A DNA stretch of 64,000 bases from Larix kaempferi (taxonomy: Eukaryota > Streptophyta > Pinopsida > Pinales > Pinaceae): the NCBI GenBank assembly GCA_027924585.1, contig BSBM01001662.1:186001-250000 (forward strand), read 5' to 3'. Of this stretch, positions 47,604 through 58,993 are shown piece by piece; the stretch's first letter is position 1; each line of letters begins with the position of its first letter. Under the pieces are notes generated by a model, which was given only the letters and a program-made list of their open reading frames with translations, had not been told where the DNA came from and ran no database searches. The translations under genes were made by a program, and so were the position numbers.

Positions 47604-48386
47604 AAATTTACACAAATGTCAACTCATAACATATTGAAGTTGTACATGCTAATTGTACAGACTTAAAGACATATCTGATAAAGAACTACATACCGAAGGT
47701 ATGGGTGTCTAAAGTAGTACAAGTGATTTTTTTTTGTAAGTCCCTTTCCTAACTATAGCATAATTTATTTACTAAAATTCCTACCATCACTACTATTGCA
47801 ACACAAAGATATATTTAATAATCATTCCATAATCAGATATAAGATATAATGCAGTTAATTGTAGTAGTATAGTAACCTTACAAATTCTTCATCCATCACA
47901 TATGATTCCATTATATATCTCAATAAACAAACATCACACGAAATATATATATATCCACTTATTATAAGAATCGTACTTTATTTATAAGAAAGAAAAATTT
48001 ACACAAATGTCGACTCATAACATATTGAAGTTGTACATGTTAATTCTACAGACTTAAAGACATATCTGATAAAGAACTACATACCAAATGTAGGGGTGTC
48101 TAAAGTAGTATAAGTAATTTTTTTTTGTAAGTCCCTCTCGTAACTCTAGCATAATTAATTAACTGAAATTCCTACCATCACTACTATTGCAACATAAAGA
48201 TATATTTAATAATCATTTCATAATCAGATATAACATATAATGCAGTTAATTGTAGTAGTATAGTAACCTTACAATTTTTTCATCCATCACATATGATTCC
48301 ATTATATATCTCAATAAACAAACATCACACGAAATATATATATATCCACTTATTATAAGAATCGTACTTTATTTATAAGAAAAAAA
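47604..48386. repeat. 391-bp tandem duplication in the 5' intron of the second gene
   Basis: The block beginning aaatttacacaaatgtc at 47604 repeats at 47995 with few differences, down to the ending attataagaatcgtacttta. It lies directly upstream of the coding start of the - strand gene, between it and the non-coding exon at 49000-49097. Confidence 0.92.
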
Positions 48387-48419
48387 AATAATGAAGGACT
48401 TACAACACTATATGACTCT

Positions 48420-48860
48420 TTATATGAACAGTCTTTAAACTCTGTTCATGAACAGAGTCTTTAAACTCTTTTGATGAATAGAGTTTTAAAACTTTGTTGA
48501 TGAATAGAGTTCTTAAACTATGTTCATGAACAGAGTTTAAAGACTCTGTTGATGAACATAGTTCTTAAACTCTGTTCAAGAACAGAGTTTAAAAACTCTG
48601 TTGATGAACAGAGTTTAAAAACTCTGTTGATGAACAGAGTTTAAAAACTCTGTTCAAGAACAAAGTTTAAAAACTCTGTTGATGAATAGAGTTCATGAAC
48701 AGAGTTTAAGAACTCTGTTCATGTCTGTTCATGAATAGAGTTCTTAAACTCTGTTCATGAACAGAGTTTAAGCACTTTGTTCACGAACATAGTTTAAGCA
48801 CTTTGTTCATGAATAGAGTTTAAGCACTCTGTTCATGAACAAAGTTTTTAAACTCTGTTC
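48420..48860. repeat. Array of 24-bp palindromes
   Basis: More than a dozen copies of aaactctgttcatgaacagagttt, a perfect 24-bp palindrome, and variants (gttgatgaa, ttcaagaac), joined by a few bases. Both the unit and the array can fold into hairpins or cruciforms. Confidence 0.9.
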
Positions 48861-48999
48861 AACAAAATGAACATAAAATTTAATGTAAAAAAAAATAAAC
48901 AGTCTAATTTTAATTCTGAATGCAAATATTTTTTATTAATTTTCTTTAAATTACAACTATATTTATTGACAATAAAAAAAATTTAGAAAGGAAGCATAC

Positions 49000-49097
49000 C
49001 TGTAAACCAAACTCGCAGTCAATAGATTGTCGAACTAGACATGAACACCAACGCCGCACCAGATACGACCACCAACTCGCCGAACGAAAAGAATTTC
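49000..49097 (-). other. Predicted non-coding 5' exon (second copy) of the - strand gene
   Basis: Bounded by TTTGTAG at its 5' side and GTATGC at its 3' side on the - strand. It shares the core gagttggtggt and gcggcgttggtgttc with the exon at 49177-49267, so the two are duplicates. No long ORF. Confidence 0.5.
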
Positions 49098-49176
49098 CTA
49101 CAAACATCAACAAATGGTATTAGCAATAAAAAAATATAAAAATATGAAAACGAAACAACTTATCGTCAAAACATAC

Positions 49177-49267
49177 CTGAGAAAATGACGAACTATCAAC
49201 TCTGCATCGAACACCAGAACACCAACGCCGCATCGAAGACAACCACCAACTCAACAAATGAATTGAC
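49177..49267 (-). other. Predicted non-coding 5' exon (first copy) of the - strand gene
   Basis: Bounded by GTGTGCAG and GTATGT on the - strand. Duplicate of the exon at 49000-49097. Confidence 0.5.
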
Positions 49268-49380
49268 CTGCACACACTACCACATTTCCGGCACACATTA
49301 AAAGACGAATACATATGAATACATTAAAAAACAAATTGGAAAAAAAACCATGTAAACAAAACATTTAAACTAATTCTTAC

Positions 49381-49690
49381 CTCACCCCGAAGCCATTAAC
49401 TCCACGCGGATGCGTCAGGAAGCGACCGTCCAATGGCAAACTGTGATTTCAAGCTGGCAGATAGCAGCCTCGTCGACGAACAGAGAAGCCGAGTGTTGTG
49501 GCGATTAGTGACGAGAAAGTGGGTGAGGAGTGGCGAGAAAGCGGGCGAGGAGTGGCGAGAGATCGAACGTGGGTCGAGAAGCCAACCATGTAGGGTGGCG
49601 AATGTCGAAAATCGCATCACAGATTGACAACGGGCCGACAATCACGGTCCAGAAAATTGCGAGCAGATAATGCCGAACTACGGACGAGGC
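49381..49690 (-). promoter_or_regulatory. Predicted first exon and promoter region of the - strand gene
   Basis: A GC-rich 300-bp stretch next to the terminal palindromes, ending on the - strand at a good donor (CGGGGTGAG followed by GTAAGAATT, 49381). It is open in several frames on both strands because of composition. Its position suggests transcription starts just inside the transposon's right end. Confidence 0.4.
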
Positions 49691-49707
49691 TGGGCTTTTA
49701 TGCAGGA

Positions 49708-50021
49708 AACGTGTTCGGCCGAACAATTATTCGGCCGAATACTTATTCGGCCGAATCATTGTTCGGCCAAACAATTAGTCGGTCGAATAATTGTTCGGTT
49801 CGAACAATTATTCGGCCGAATAAACTAACACCCGAAAATATTTCCTGGCCGGCAGTGCTTCGCACACACTTCAAGGGTCCTCGTTAACCTAAATGGAGAG
49901 TTGTTACTAGTTATTCGGCAGAATAACTTATGCATTATTTGACCGAATAATGACAGTTATTTGGCCGAATAACATTTGTTATTCGGTCGAATAACGTTTA
50001 TTAATCGGCCGAATAACCTCC
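49708..50021. repeat. Right-end palindrome cluster
   Basis: About a dozen copies of TTCGGCCGAA or variants (ttcggtcgaa, ttcggttcgaa, ttcggcagaa) in two groups, 49708-49824 and 49912-50021, usually framed as gttattcggccgaataac. Confidence 0.85.
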
Positions 50022-53000
50022 ACTAAGTCTTTTTTACACTTGTTTCTCACGGAAGTGTTACCCACCTTCACATTTTTACCCACAGAGAAGTTTGTTTAAG
50101 TAGTAGATTAGAAATGATTTCAATTATTGCAATGAGAATGTTGTTCTCTACAATATATCATGAAAAGATTTTGATGTTGGTAAAATTACAATGTTTTGAG
50201 TAAGAGATTAATGCTAAGAATAAAATCAGAAATTACATAGCGTTAAACTATATACTAATAACCATTCCTTAACATAGTATATTAATCAAGTGTATATGCA
50301 GTAGTATAAAAGTTGAATAAGTTTAAATAATAAACTTAGCAGTTTATTACAAAGTAGTTTCATCTAAATAATATAATTAAATATAACTATTTTATAGTTA
50401 CAGAATAACTTTGTAATTCAGGAAATAAAAACAACAGTTAAGGAGCTAAACAATAACCAGTAGAGGCATCACCATTACATCAATCCTCGGTATCAAACAA
50501 AGTTATCTTTCCTCTGAACCCCTTCTATAAAAACAAACTCTTAAAAATATAATTATACAAGTATGGATCGAGTCCCCTCAACATAATTATCCAACCCATC
50601 TTAATCAAATTAAGCAAATAAATAATAGCAGTTGCATCGGAAAAACTTGAAAAATCTCAACCCACATTGTAAAACAATTATCACACAATCTACATATCTA
50701 GGGCAACGCCCAGTTTTAAGAATACAAATTTTACCATTTTCATGCATCAATAACTATGATATTTAAAGGTTGAGCATCTTACTAGGATCGAAAATTATAG
50801 GGTTATTTCCATTTTGAAAACATAAGAATAATAATTAACAACTTACAGACGAAAGGGTTAAGATACAATCAGAATCGAAATAGAGGCATCTAGCCTTTAA
50901 TAATCAACTAACTATTTATTTATAAAATAGAATAATGGCATCAAAAGAAAATATTTATATTTATACAAGTGTAGTTAACCATATAAGCAAACGGAGCAAA
51001 TGTTTAAACAAATACAAAATTGGGATTGAATCCCATAACCTTTTTAAACCTTTTAAACTTTAAAAACTTTTCATCTATTCAGGGTTTTTCCCAGAATATT
51101 CGTAAAATTAACACTATTTACAAACAAATAATCTAAATTAATTAAATTATGAAGAAAGGTTTTCCCACGTATTTTATAATTTACATCTTCTTCAACAGAG
51201 CCATGCACAACAGAGAATGAAATTCTTACAGCAAAATCAAACTACAATTTAGGGCTTTCTCCAAAGTCGAACTAATATTATTTTAAGCTAAACATTTAGC
51301 ACCATATTCAAAACATTACAAAAGCTTGGAAAAATGGCGAAACATTACACTGTGATATTTAACAAAACATGAATGTAGAAATCATTTGAATAGAAAACAA
51401 ATCGCCCATAACCATCGAAATATCATACTAAAAACTGGGAATCATTTATTCATCTTAAGGTTTGGTGAAAAACCCCAACTATTGGGCAAGTAGCCTGAAA
51501 AGGTTTACAAACAGTGAAGCTTCCTAGTTAGCCTTTTAACTTCCGAAAACATTCTAAAAATCGTAAAGAAGACCAATGTTGGAAGTTACATTATCACAAT
51601 TGTGATCAAGTTGAAATTCAAACCACACTAGTAACCAGAACATCATTTAACACAGACATCACCTTGAGGGTGTTCTAGGATGGCTTGAGACTTACCAGGG
51701 TAATTCCAAACCCTGGGGTCTTATCCTTTGTGCTTCAAATCTCTTAACATCGGAACTAGGGAGACAAAGAACTCGCAGCTCCTGTCAACACATTACAACG
51801 AGCTTGGCATTAGAAACATATACGAAGTAAAGAAGTAATTTAAAAACTTAAAATATTGAAGACAGAAAGAATTTCTTTACCTTTGTAATGGTTGAGAAGT
51901 CAGGAGCCGAGAGCATAACTCCTCAAATAGACCAAACCCACTATAATAACTTAACACGATGACAAAATAGAAAATTCTAAGGACTACCGTGTTGTTGAAA
52001 CTAACGTAGATCCTGTGTGTGGTTGCTCAATGGCCATGGCGGTCGAGGGAGCTCGGTTGTCCAAAAATCCAAACGAACAACAAGTAACAATACAAACCCT
52101 CGACGAGGAGTTAGGGTTTTTCCCTACGTGGATTTCATTCACCTAGATTTCATGTGGTGTCATAAATGAACCATGTCTGGCCTCCACTTAACATTTAATT
52201 TTTACCCAATGTCATATAGTTATGTGTACACTCTTGGTTTCCATCATATTCCTTTATGAAACGCGCCTAAATTATGACTGTTGACATGTTTTCAAACTTA
52301 CGCCATCACCATGGTTAGGAAACCACTTTAGGTCAGAACTAGCCATCCATATAGTAAAGTTAGGGTCACATATTTTACCATGCACATTTAAAATGTTTAA
52401 TGCTAGGTTATAACCTTAGCTCTTGTAAACTGTAAAATGACAAACCAAATCTGGAATGAGAGCTCCTACCTATAACCTGGACAAGGTATTATCATTGTGC
52501 ATTAGCTTCAATATCTAAATAATCCTCGGGGCAGCCCTAGCACCCCTTCTCAATCAAAAGGAAATTAATCAGTTTCTCAAACTAAGAAATCATACTATGG
52601 CCATAAGAATGAAAATTTAAATATCGATAATGATATAAGTAATCACTTATTGTAATAGTTACAGTCAAAAGAATCCAAAATCATTTTCAAATCTTTTAAT
52701 ACATATTAAATCAGTGACGAATTTTAAACACAAACATGTGTCATCAATATACAAAGTATAGTTAAGGAGTTATCAAAATAATAAATACTCCTTAAGCATG
52801 GATTCTCGTTATGGCAAAAATAAGCATAAGTATCGCAGCTTTAAATGTCATAAAGGTTGTCCTAGATAGAATAGCATGTTCATATTAATTATAGGAAATA
52901 TTTCCTACATACAACTTAAACAATAAGAATAAACGTTCATAAGTATACTTCCGCAAAGCATTTGAATAGTAAATCATAGCGATGACACTACTTAGAAAAT

Positions 53001-53034
53001 TTTTAATTTTTGATGGATTTTTGGAGGTGTTACA
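50022..53034 (+). repeat. LTR-like region ending at a primer site
   Basis: The right end GGAGGTGTTACA followed by TG and a tRNA-Met primer site marks the 3' edge of an LTR. The matching TGTAACACC start was not found, so the left border is unknown and may have been lost or displaced by the DNA transposon. No coding sequence; AT-rich with short GC-rich islands (51640-51780, 51990-52150). Confidence 0.5.
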
Positions 53035-53036
53035 TG

Positions 53037-53048
53037 TGGTATCAGAGC
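53037..53048 (+). other. Primer-binding site (tRNA-iMet)
   Basis: TGGTATCAGAGC two bases after the LTR end, 131 bases before the gag ATG at 53179. Confidence 0.9.
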
Positions 53049-53178
53049 GCAAGTTCAAACACTAGGCCTGAAAGTGGCTCAACTCGCGTATTCAAATTAA
53101 AACAGAAAAAAATAAAAAATCACTGACTTGTTTCAAATTTGCTTCTATACAGAAAACCATATATTTATTTTGCAGGTA

Positions 53179-54402
53179 ATGGACGTAGCAGAGCCATCTG
53201 CCGAGGATGGATCCCATCATAATGAACAAAATAATCATTAACATGAACATGCTAATGAAGAAAATATATATGTGGAATTAAATGATAATTCATTCAAACT
53301 ACTTCGAACTGTTAAAGATTTAAAAGATGAAATGAAAACTGTTAAGGAAGAAAATGAAAGAATTCTTAAGGCACAGGAAGAACTGAATCAAATATTTCTA
53401 GATAAATTTCATGATGAGGTAAAAGATAAAAGAATAGAATCTAAATATGAATCTGGAACCATGTCTTATCAACACAAAGGTAAGAAGTTAAAATTATCTA
53501 TTAATGAAAGTAATTTCTCATCTAAAGATAATGTTAAAACACATAGAAATAAACATAAGTATTCCAGTGACAATAGTGGTAGTGATTGCGGTCCTAAAAA
53601 GAGGAAATACAAACCATATGAAGGAATCTCAGGAGATTTCAATAAGATAAAACCTACAATGTTTAATGGAGAGATAGATAAAGGAGAAGAAGTCGAAGCA
53701 TGGCTGTTGGGGATGAAGAAATACTTCCAAATGTATAACTACTCCAACAAGCTGAAAGCTAAAATGGCTATTTACAATCTAACTGGGAAGGCTGATATAT
53801 GGTGGCAAGATATGAAAAGTGTAAAAAGCATTAAAGAAAGGAATGTAACTTGGAGTACTTTTAATAAATATTTTAAAAAACAATTTATGTCTGAACACTA
53901 CTATGAAGAAAAGGCTAAAGAATTCTATGAATTGAAGTTAGGTTCTATGAACATGAAAGAGTTAAGTAGTAAATTCTTAAGTCTATTAAGATATGTATCG
54001 TATATCATTGATGAAAAGCCTAAGATACAAAGATTTTTGAGATGTTTTCTTTTCCACATCAAGGACATAATTGATTATGACAACCCTAAGACTCTTGAGG
54101 AAGCTATGAGGAAGGCATATTTCTGTTACGAAAAGAACAGAAAAAGGGAAAGTGTACCTAGCTGGAAGGTTAATAGACCAAGTAATTTCGAACAAAGAAG
54201 GAAGAATTTTAAATTTAATAGGAATGTTGGAAATAAAAATTCTCAAAAGTTTTCTAACAGAAATTCTCAGGGAACAAATTTTAAAAGTAATGCACAACAA
54301 AATTTTACAACAGCAAGAAAGAGGGATATACCTAATAATTACGTTAAAAATAATGAACAAAGAGAACCTATAAAAACGCTGGGAATGTCAAGGACCACAT
54401 GA
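53179..54402 (+). pseudogene. Ty3/Gypsy gag
   Basis: From ATG 53179, with one stop (TAA 53239, probably CAA). The N-terminal part is a coiled coil (KLLRTVKDLKDEMKTVKEEN), then a Lys/Ser-rich charged linker. The capsid core starts at KPTMFNGEIDKGEEVEAWL (53650) and includes AIYNLTGKADIWWQDMK, the Retrotrans_gag pattern. The tail is Asn/Arg/Lys-rich. A frameshift near 54375 leads into a degenerate zinc knuckle (ECQGPHDATNC, first Cys replaced by Arg). The high Lys/Asn content follows the local AT bias. Confidence 0.88.
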
Positions 54403-56580
54403 TGCAACAAATTGTCCTAACAGGAAAATAAATGTCAGCAACATTCATACAGTGTAGGAAGAGGCAACAATTGGTGACCTAGGAAGGGAGATGCCCAAAA
54501 TCAATGTATCCTTGGAGAATTGACAGGATGATCATCAAACCTTAATAGTCAAAATAGAAGGTATGCTAAAGAACAGACCCATCTCTATTTTAATTGACCC
54601 AGGTGCTAGTTTAAGTTATGTATCACCTGGTATAGTAGAAAGATGTAAATTGCAAGTAGAAAAGTTTGAAAAGTCTTGGATGGTTCAGTTAGCTACAAGA
54701 ACCAAGAGGAAGGTAGTTGATTTTGTTAAAGATTGTGAATTGCTTATGAGTCATTTTAAGACCCAAGTAAAATTGAATGTATTACCTTTAGGGTCGTATG
54801 ATTTTTTAATCGGTATGGACTAGCTCGAAAAGCATAGAGTAGTTTTGAATTGTTTAAAGACATTTACATGCTTGAATGAAAAAAGAGAAACTGTTGTAGT
54901 AAAAGGAGTTCCTAGAAAAGCTTCTGTTAAACAGATTTATGCATTGCAAATCAAAAAGACTACACGTAAAGGATGTAAAGTATTTGTTGTACATGTAATA
55001 AATGATGAACATAGAACTAAAGAAGATAAAATAAAACTTGAGGATATACCAATCCTAAGAGACTTTTCAAATGTTTTCCTGGAAGAAATTCCAGGTTTAC
55101 CTCAGAAAAGAGAATTGGACTTTACCATTGAGTTAGTACCTGGAGTTGTACCAAACTCAAAAGCTCCTTACCGGATGAATATCCTAGCACTTAACGAATT
55201 AAAATCACAGTTAAAGGACTTAATAGATAAAAATTACATAAGACCAAGTGTGTCTCCTTGGGGAGCACCCGTCATTTTCGTTAAAAAGAAAGACGATACT
55301 TTGCGTTTATGCATAGATTACCACCCGTTAAATAAAATGACAATAGATTACCAAGCGACGATATTCTCAAAAATAGACTTGAGATATGGGTATCATCAAA
55401 TCAGAATTAAAGACAAAGATATACTTAAAACTGCATTTAGAACCCGTTATGGGCATTATGAATTTGTAGTTATGCCTTTTGGGCTAATGAACGTTCCAAC
55501 AATTTTTATGTGCTTAGTGAATAATGTCTTACATAAGTATTTGGATAAATTCATAATTGTTTTTATTGATGATATACTAATCTATTCAAAGAATAAGGAG
55601 GAACATGAGGAACACTTACGAATAATATTACAAGTCCTGGGAGAATATCAACTATACGCTAAATTCAGTAAGTGTGATTTTTTCAAAGATAAAATAGAGT
55701 ATTTAGGTCAGGTGATATCCAAGGATGGAATCTCAGTTGACTCGGATAAAATAAGAGAAATTAATAAATGGCCTATCCCTAAAGATGTAACATATGTGCA
55801 ATCGTTCATGGGAATCATAGGTTACTATCGAAAATTTATAGAAGGATTCTCAAGAATCGCAAATCCCATAACCTCTTTAGAGAAAAGGGAAAGAAATTTG
55901 TTTGGGATCAAAAGTGTGAAGAAAGTTTTACAAAGTTAAAGGAACTGTTAATTACTGCACCTATCCTAAATATTGCAGATCCAAACAAGGACTTTGTTGT
56001 ATGCAGTGATGCATGCAATGATGGCCTTGGTGGAGTCTTAACACAAGAAGGTCACGTAATAGAATATGAATCAAGAAAGTTAAAAATCCATGAAAATAAT
56101 TATGCTACCTATGATTTAGAGTTGGCTGCCGTAATACATGCTTTGAAGATGTGGCGTCATCATCTAATCGGTAGAAGGTTTTTATTAATGACATATAATA
56201 TTTAGGTATAAAATATTTGCTTGATCAACAAAATATGAATGCAAGGCAAGCTAGGTGGTTAGCTTTTCTTAGCGAATATGATTTCGAGATCAAACATATG
56301 AAAGGTAAAGAAAATAAGGTGGCTGATGCCTTAAGAAAAAATGCAAAACTAAATTTTATGGCAGCATTTAGTACTTATAAAACAGATTTAGACAATCAGT
56401 TTGAAGAAGGGATAAAACTAGATAAGAATTATCTGAAATTACAAGAAAAAGCTGCAGAAAATAATTCTGAACTTATAAAAATAGATTTTAGTTGAAATGA
56501 AAAAGGTCTAATGCTGTATAAAAACAGACTGTATGTACCTGTTGTAGGCATAATAGATCCCATCTTTCATTCTGATCATG
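54403..56580 (+). pseudogene. Ty3/Gypsy pol: protease, reverse transcriptase, RNase H; integrase missing
   Basis: Protease: ILIDPGASLSYVSP (about 54584) and SYDFLIGMD (54797), then TAG at 54821 where Trp is usual. Reverse transcriptase: [14 protein letters not shown] (55254), [30 protein letters not shown] and the catalytic [11 protein letters not shown] (55558). About 15 residues normally present between LNKxT and ATIFSKIDL are missing, an in-frame deletion near 55350. A frameshift near 55880 precedes RNase [31 protein letters not shown], then after small breaks at 56203 RQARWLAFLSEYDFEI and KGKENKVADAL. The frame ends at TGA 56493 (TGG expected) and similarity fades by 56580, before the integrase zinc finger and catalytic core. 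The element is dead and 3'-truncated. Confidence 0.9.
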
Positions 56581-57720
56581 GGAGCCCCATTTTGTAAATA
56601 CAAAGGTATTTAGGTAAGTTTTAAATTTTGGTTTGCCATGGCAACATGCCTTTTATTTCTGGTTTGTTTCATTATCATTTTTCCCTTTGAAAATTTCTAA
56701 GTTTCTGGTTGTTTTTTTTATTTACAGCAAGCCTTAGTTTCTTCCAAATATCATTTTCTTATTGTAAATCCTGAAATCCCGAAACCCGCAATCCCGCAAT
56801 TGCGGATTGCAGGAATCGTTAGTTACTTCTTTTGAATTTCGTCAACCCGAAACGCACAACCCGAAATTGCGGGTTGCGGGAAGACTTTGTAAATGTTTTA
56901 GAAATCTTGATTCCACAACCCGAAACCCGAAATTCCAGATTTCAGATTGCGGAAATGCGTTATACCAATAAAACGAGTTGTGTGTTTCTGAAACCCGCAA
57001 CCCGCAAATTGCGGATTGAGGAAAAAGTTATTTTAGTTTTATAACATTGTAAATTGTTTCCGAAACCCGAAACCTGAAATTCCAAGTTGCAGATTTTGGA
57101 AACACGTTTGTTCATTTTGCGTGATTTTGTAAACCTGAAACCCGCAACCTAGATTTTTGGATTACGTATTTCGGGAATTTTGAATAAAGTTTGAATTTGA
57201 AACTTATGAACCTGATCCCGCATCCCATTGGATTTAATCTCAACCGTTTGTTTCCTCTAATCCTATGGTCCAGGTCTGATTTAACAGATGAAATCGCGTC
57301 GTTTGTTCGAATGTGTAAACTCTTTGTTCTCCATCGTTCTGATAACCAGGGTTCTGACTGTGATTTTCACCTTCGGCTCAAATTCAAAGGCATTATTGAT
57401 GATTTGATTGATCCATAATGACAAGCTCTCGGATGCGATTTCAAGTCATGCATGTTTCAACTCGATTTGTACTTCCATCCTGCTCTTAATCCAGTTAGCA
57501 CATGTTGCAACTTGCTTCGTCACAGTTTAATTGATTGCATTGTCCAAGTTGTAAGATTTTAAATCATGGTATTCCATTACACCCAATCATTATGGTTTTA
57601 TTGGTTCTTCTTGAATACGGAGATAAGTATGAGGCAATTTATTTGTTGTTTACAATTACGAAGAGAAATCTTGTATTCAACATCCATAGATAATCTCCAA
57701 ATACTTATGTATGAGTAGTA
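56581..57720. repeat. CCCGCAA/TTGCGGG repeat cluster and gene-free flank
   Basis: Between about 56770 and 57165 the pattern gaaacccgcaaYccgaaattgcgggttgcgg recurs about six times with variation. Each unit tends to be self-complementary (cccgcaattgcgg). The remainder to 57720 has no supportable gene. Confidence 0.6.
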
Positions 57721-58103
57721 TGCAGATAGATCATAAATATCTGGGTAGTTCTTTTGAATATGAGGAACTTCAATCTCTGTTATATCCAGAACCTATGTTG
57801 TCACCTTTTGATGCAGGTGTTCTTGATATAAGTAATAGTAGCGAAGAGGAGAATTCTGAAACTTGACCCGTATGTACCCAACTTCTTCAGAGGAATAGAG
57901 AGGAAGTCATTCAAGAGCCCATGGATCAAGACGATGCCATTATCCATGATTTTTTAATCAATGAAGACCCTGCTACTTCACCACCCCTGTTGAAGGAAGA
58001 TCCTCTGGTCGATTTCTCCGATTTAGAAGACATTGTTGAAGTTCCTGAAGTTCCTGAGGAAGATTTTTCGGATCTTCCATCACTTTTTATCAACAATCAG
58101 TAA
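57721..58103 (+). pseudogene. Acidic ORF remnant, probably retroelement-derived
   Basis: A frame readable from about 57745 to a TAA at 58101, with a stop near 57864. It is strongly acidic and Pro-rich (ILGDISNSSEEE-like start, later EDPLVDFSDLEDIVEV and PEEDFSDLPSLF). No domain recognised. It sits just before the gag-only element and may be its upstream ORF or the tail of a lost one. Confidence 0.35.
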
Positions 58104-58993
58104 TTAGTTGTTGAAGTTTGTGGTTGTCACATGATTTTCCTGGAAATTAGAAAGGATTATGTATATGGATAAGTTGTTAGAGATTTGGGACAAATGGAAA
58201 GTTTTTCTAGGCCATTAGTTTATTTCTTTATTTTAAAATCCTAGTTTGTGGGAATTTACTGTTTGTATTATTACTTTCTAACTCTTATTTAAAGAGATGA
58301 TTCCTCGTAGAGAAAGAGGATGGGACTTGGAAGAAAAATCTGCAAGAGAAGTTGGAGATGCTCTATTTTGATACAAGCTTGTAATTTCTTACAGACTGTC
58401 ATTGAATATAGTAAAGTTATTTTCGGATCTACTTTTGTCAATTTAATCAAGTTTATTTGATGAATGTGATTTTTCTCCAAGTTGCTTATTTGACACTATT
58501 TTTATCCTTTGCAATCTATAAATACATTGATCTACAGTCTTGATTTCTCTCTGGTCATGTTCTGTGTATCTCTAAATGTTTTAAAGTATTTATTCTATTA
58601 AAACTTTTATCAATTTCTACAAATGATCCTTTCAGTAAGTTACAAATGGTGTTAATTTTTCAATTAACATATTAGCTACAAATCAAATCTTGAATATATA
58701 ACAACCTTCAATTGCCATTAGTTAAATTTCATTAATTAATTGTAACTTGAACAGTTAAGTCATTGATCCTTTTCACATTTCTATTTAATTGGTGAATGAT
58801 CTTATCTATTTACGTATCAAGCCGATCTGCACTTATCTCAGACACCTTCTTAGGGCAGTTCTAACTTAGTCTAGTTTCTTTCAAATAGATTAGTGTTTAC
58901 AGACCTTTTGCACTTATACTTATTAGTTAGAAAACTAATCCATTTGGATCAAAACCCATCAACTCATAGAGTGCTAACGGAGGCCCAATATCT
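58104..58993. promoter_or_regulatory. Gene-free stretch with a TATA-like box at 58516
   Basis: ctataaata (58516-58524) fits the plant TATA consensus and is followed about 30 bp later by a C/T-rich start-like region (cttgatttctctctgg). This is a plausible promoter for the gag-only element downstream. I see no second copy of the stretch that would prove it is an LTR. Confidence 0.35.

Larger units (their letters stand above)
39272..50021. mobile_element. Two-gene DNA transposon bounded by TTCGGCCGAA clusters
   Basis: The unit is about 10.75 kb. Both ends carry clusters of the palindrome TTCGGCCGAA and its variants, which I see nowhere else in the window. Inside are two convergent multi-exon genes: a DFAENY-type transposase (+, 40514-43466) and an unrecognised protein (-, 47589-45344) with non-coding first exons near the right end. 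A large inverted repeat separates their 3' ends. Subterminal minisatellites lie on both sides: an 86-bp array on the left and a palindrome array on the right. The exact termini and a target-site duplication could not be fixed, because the outermost palindromes make several inverted matches equally good. All genes are decayed, so this copy is probably inactive. Confidence 0.6.

Noticed and set aside
53986-54360. - strand ORF of 124 codons
   Set aside because: Antisense shadow of the gag at 53179-54402.
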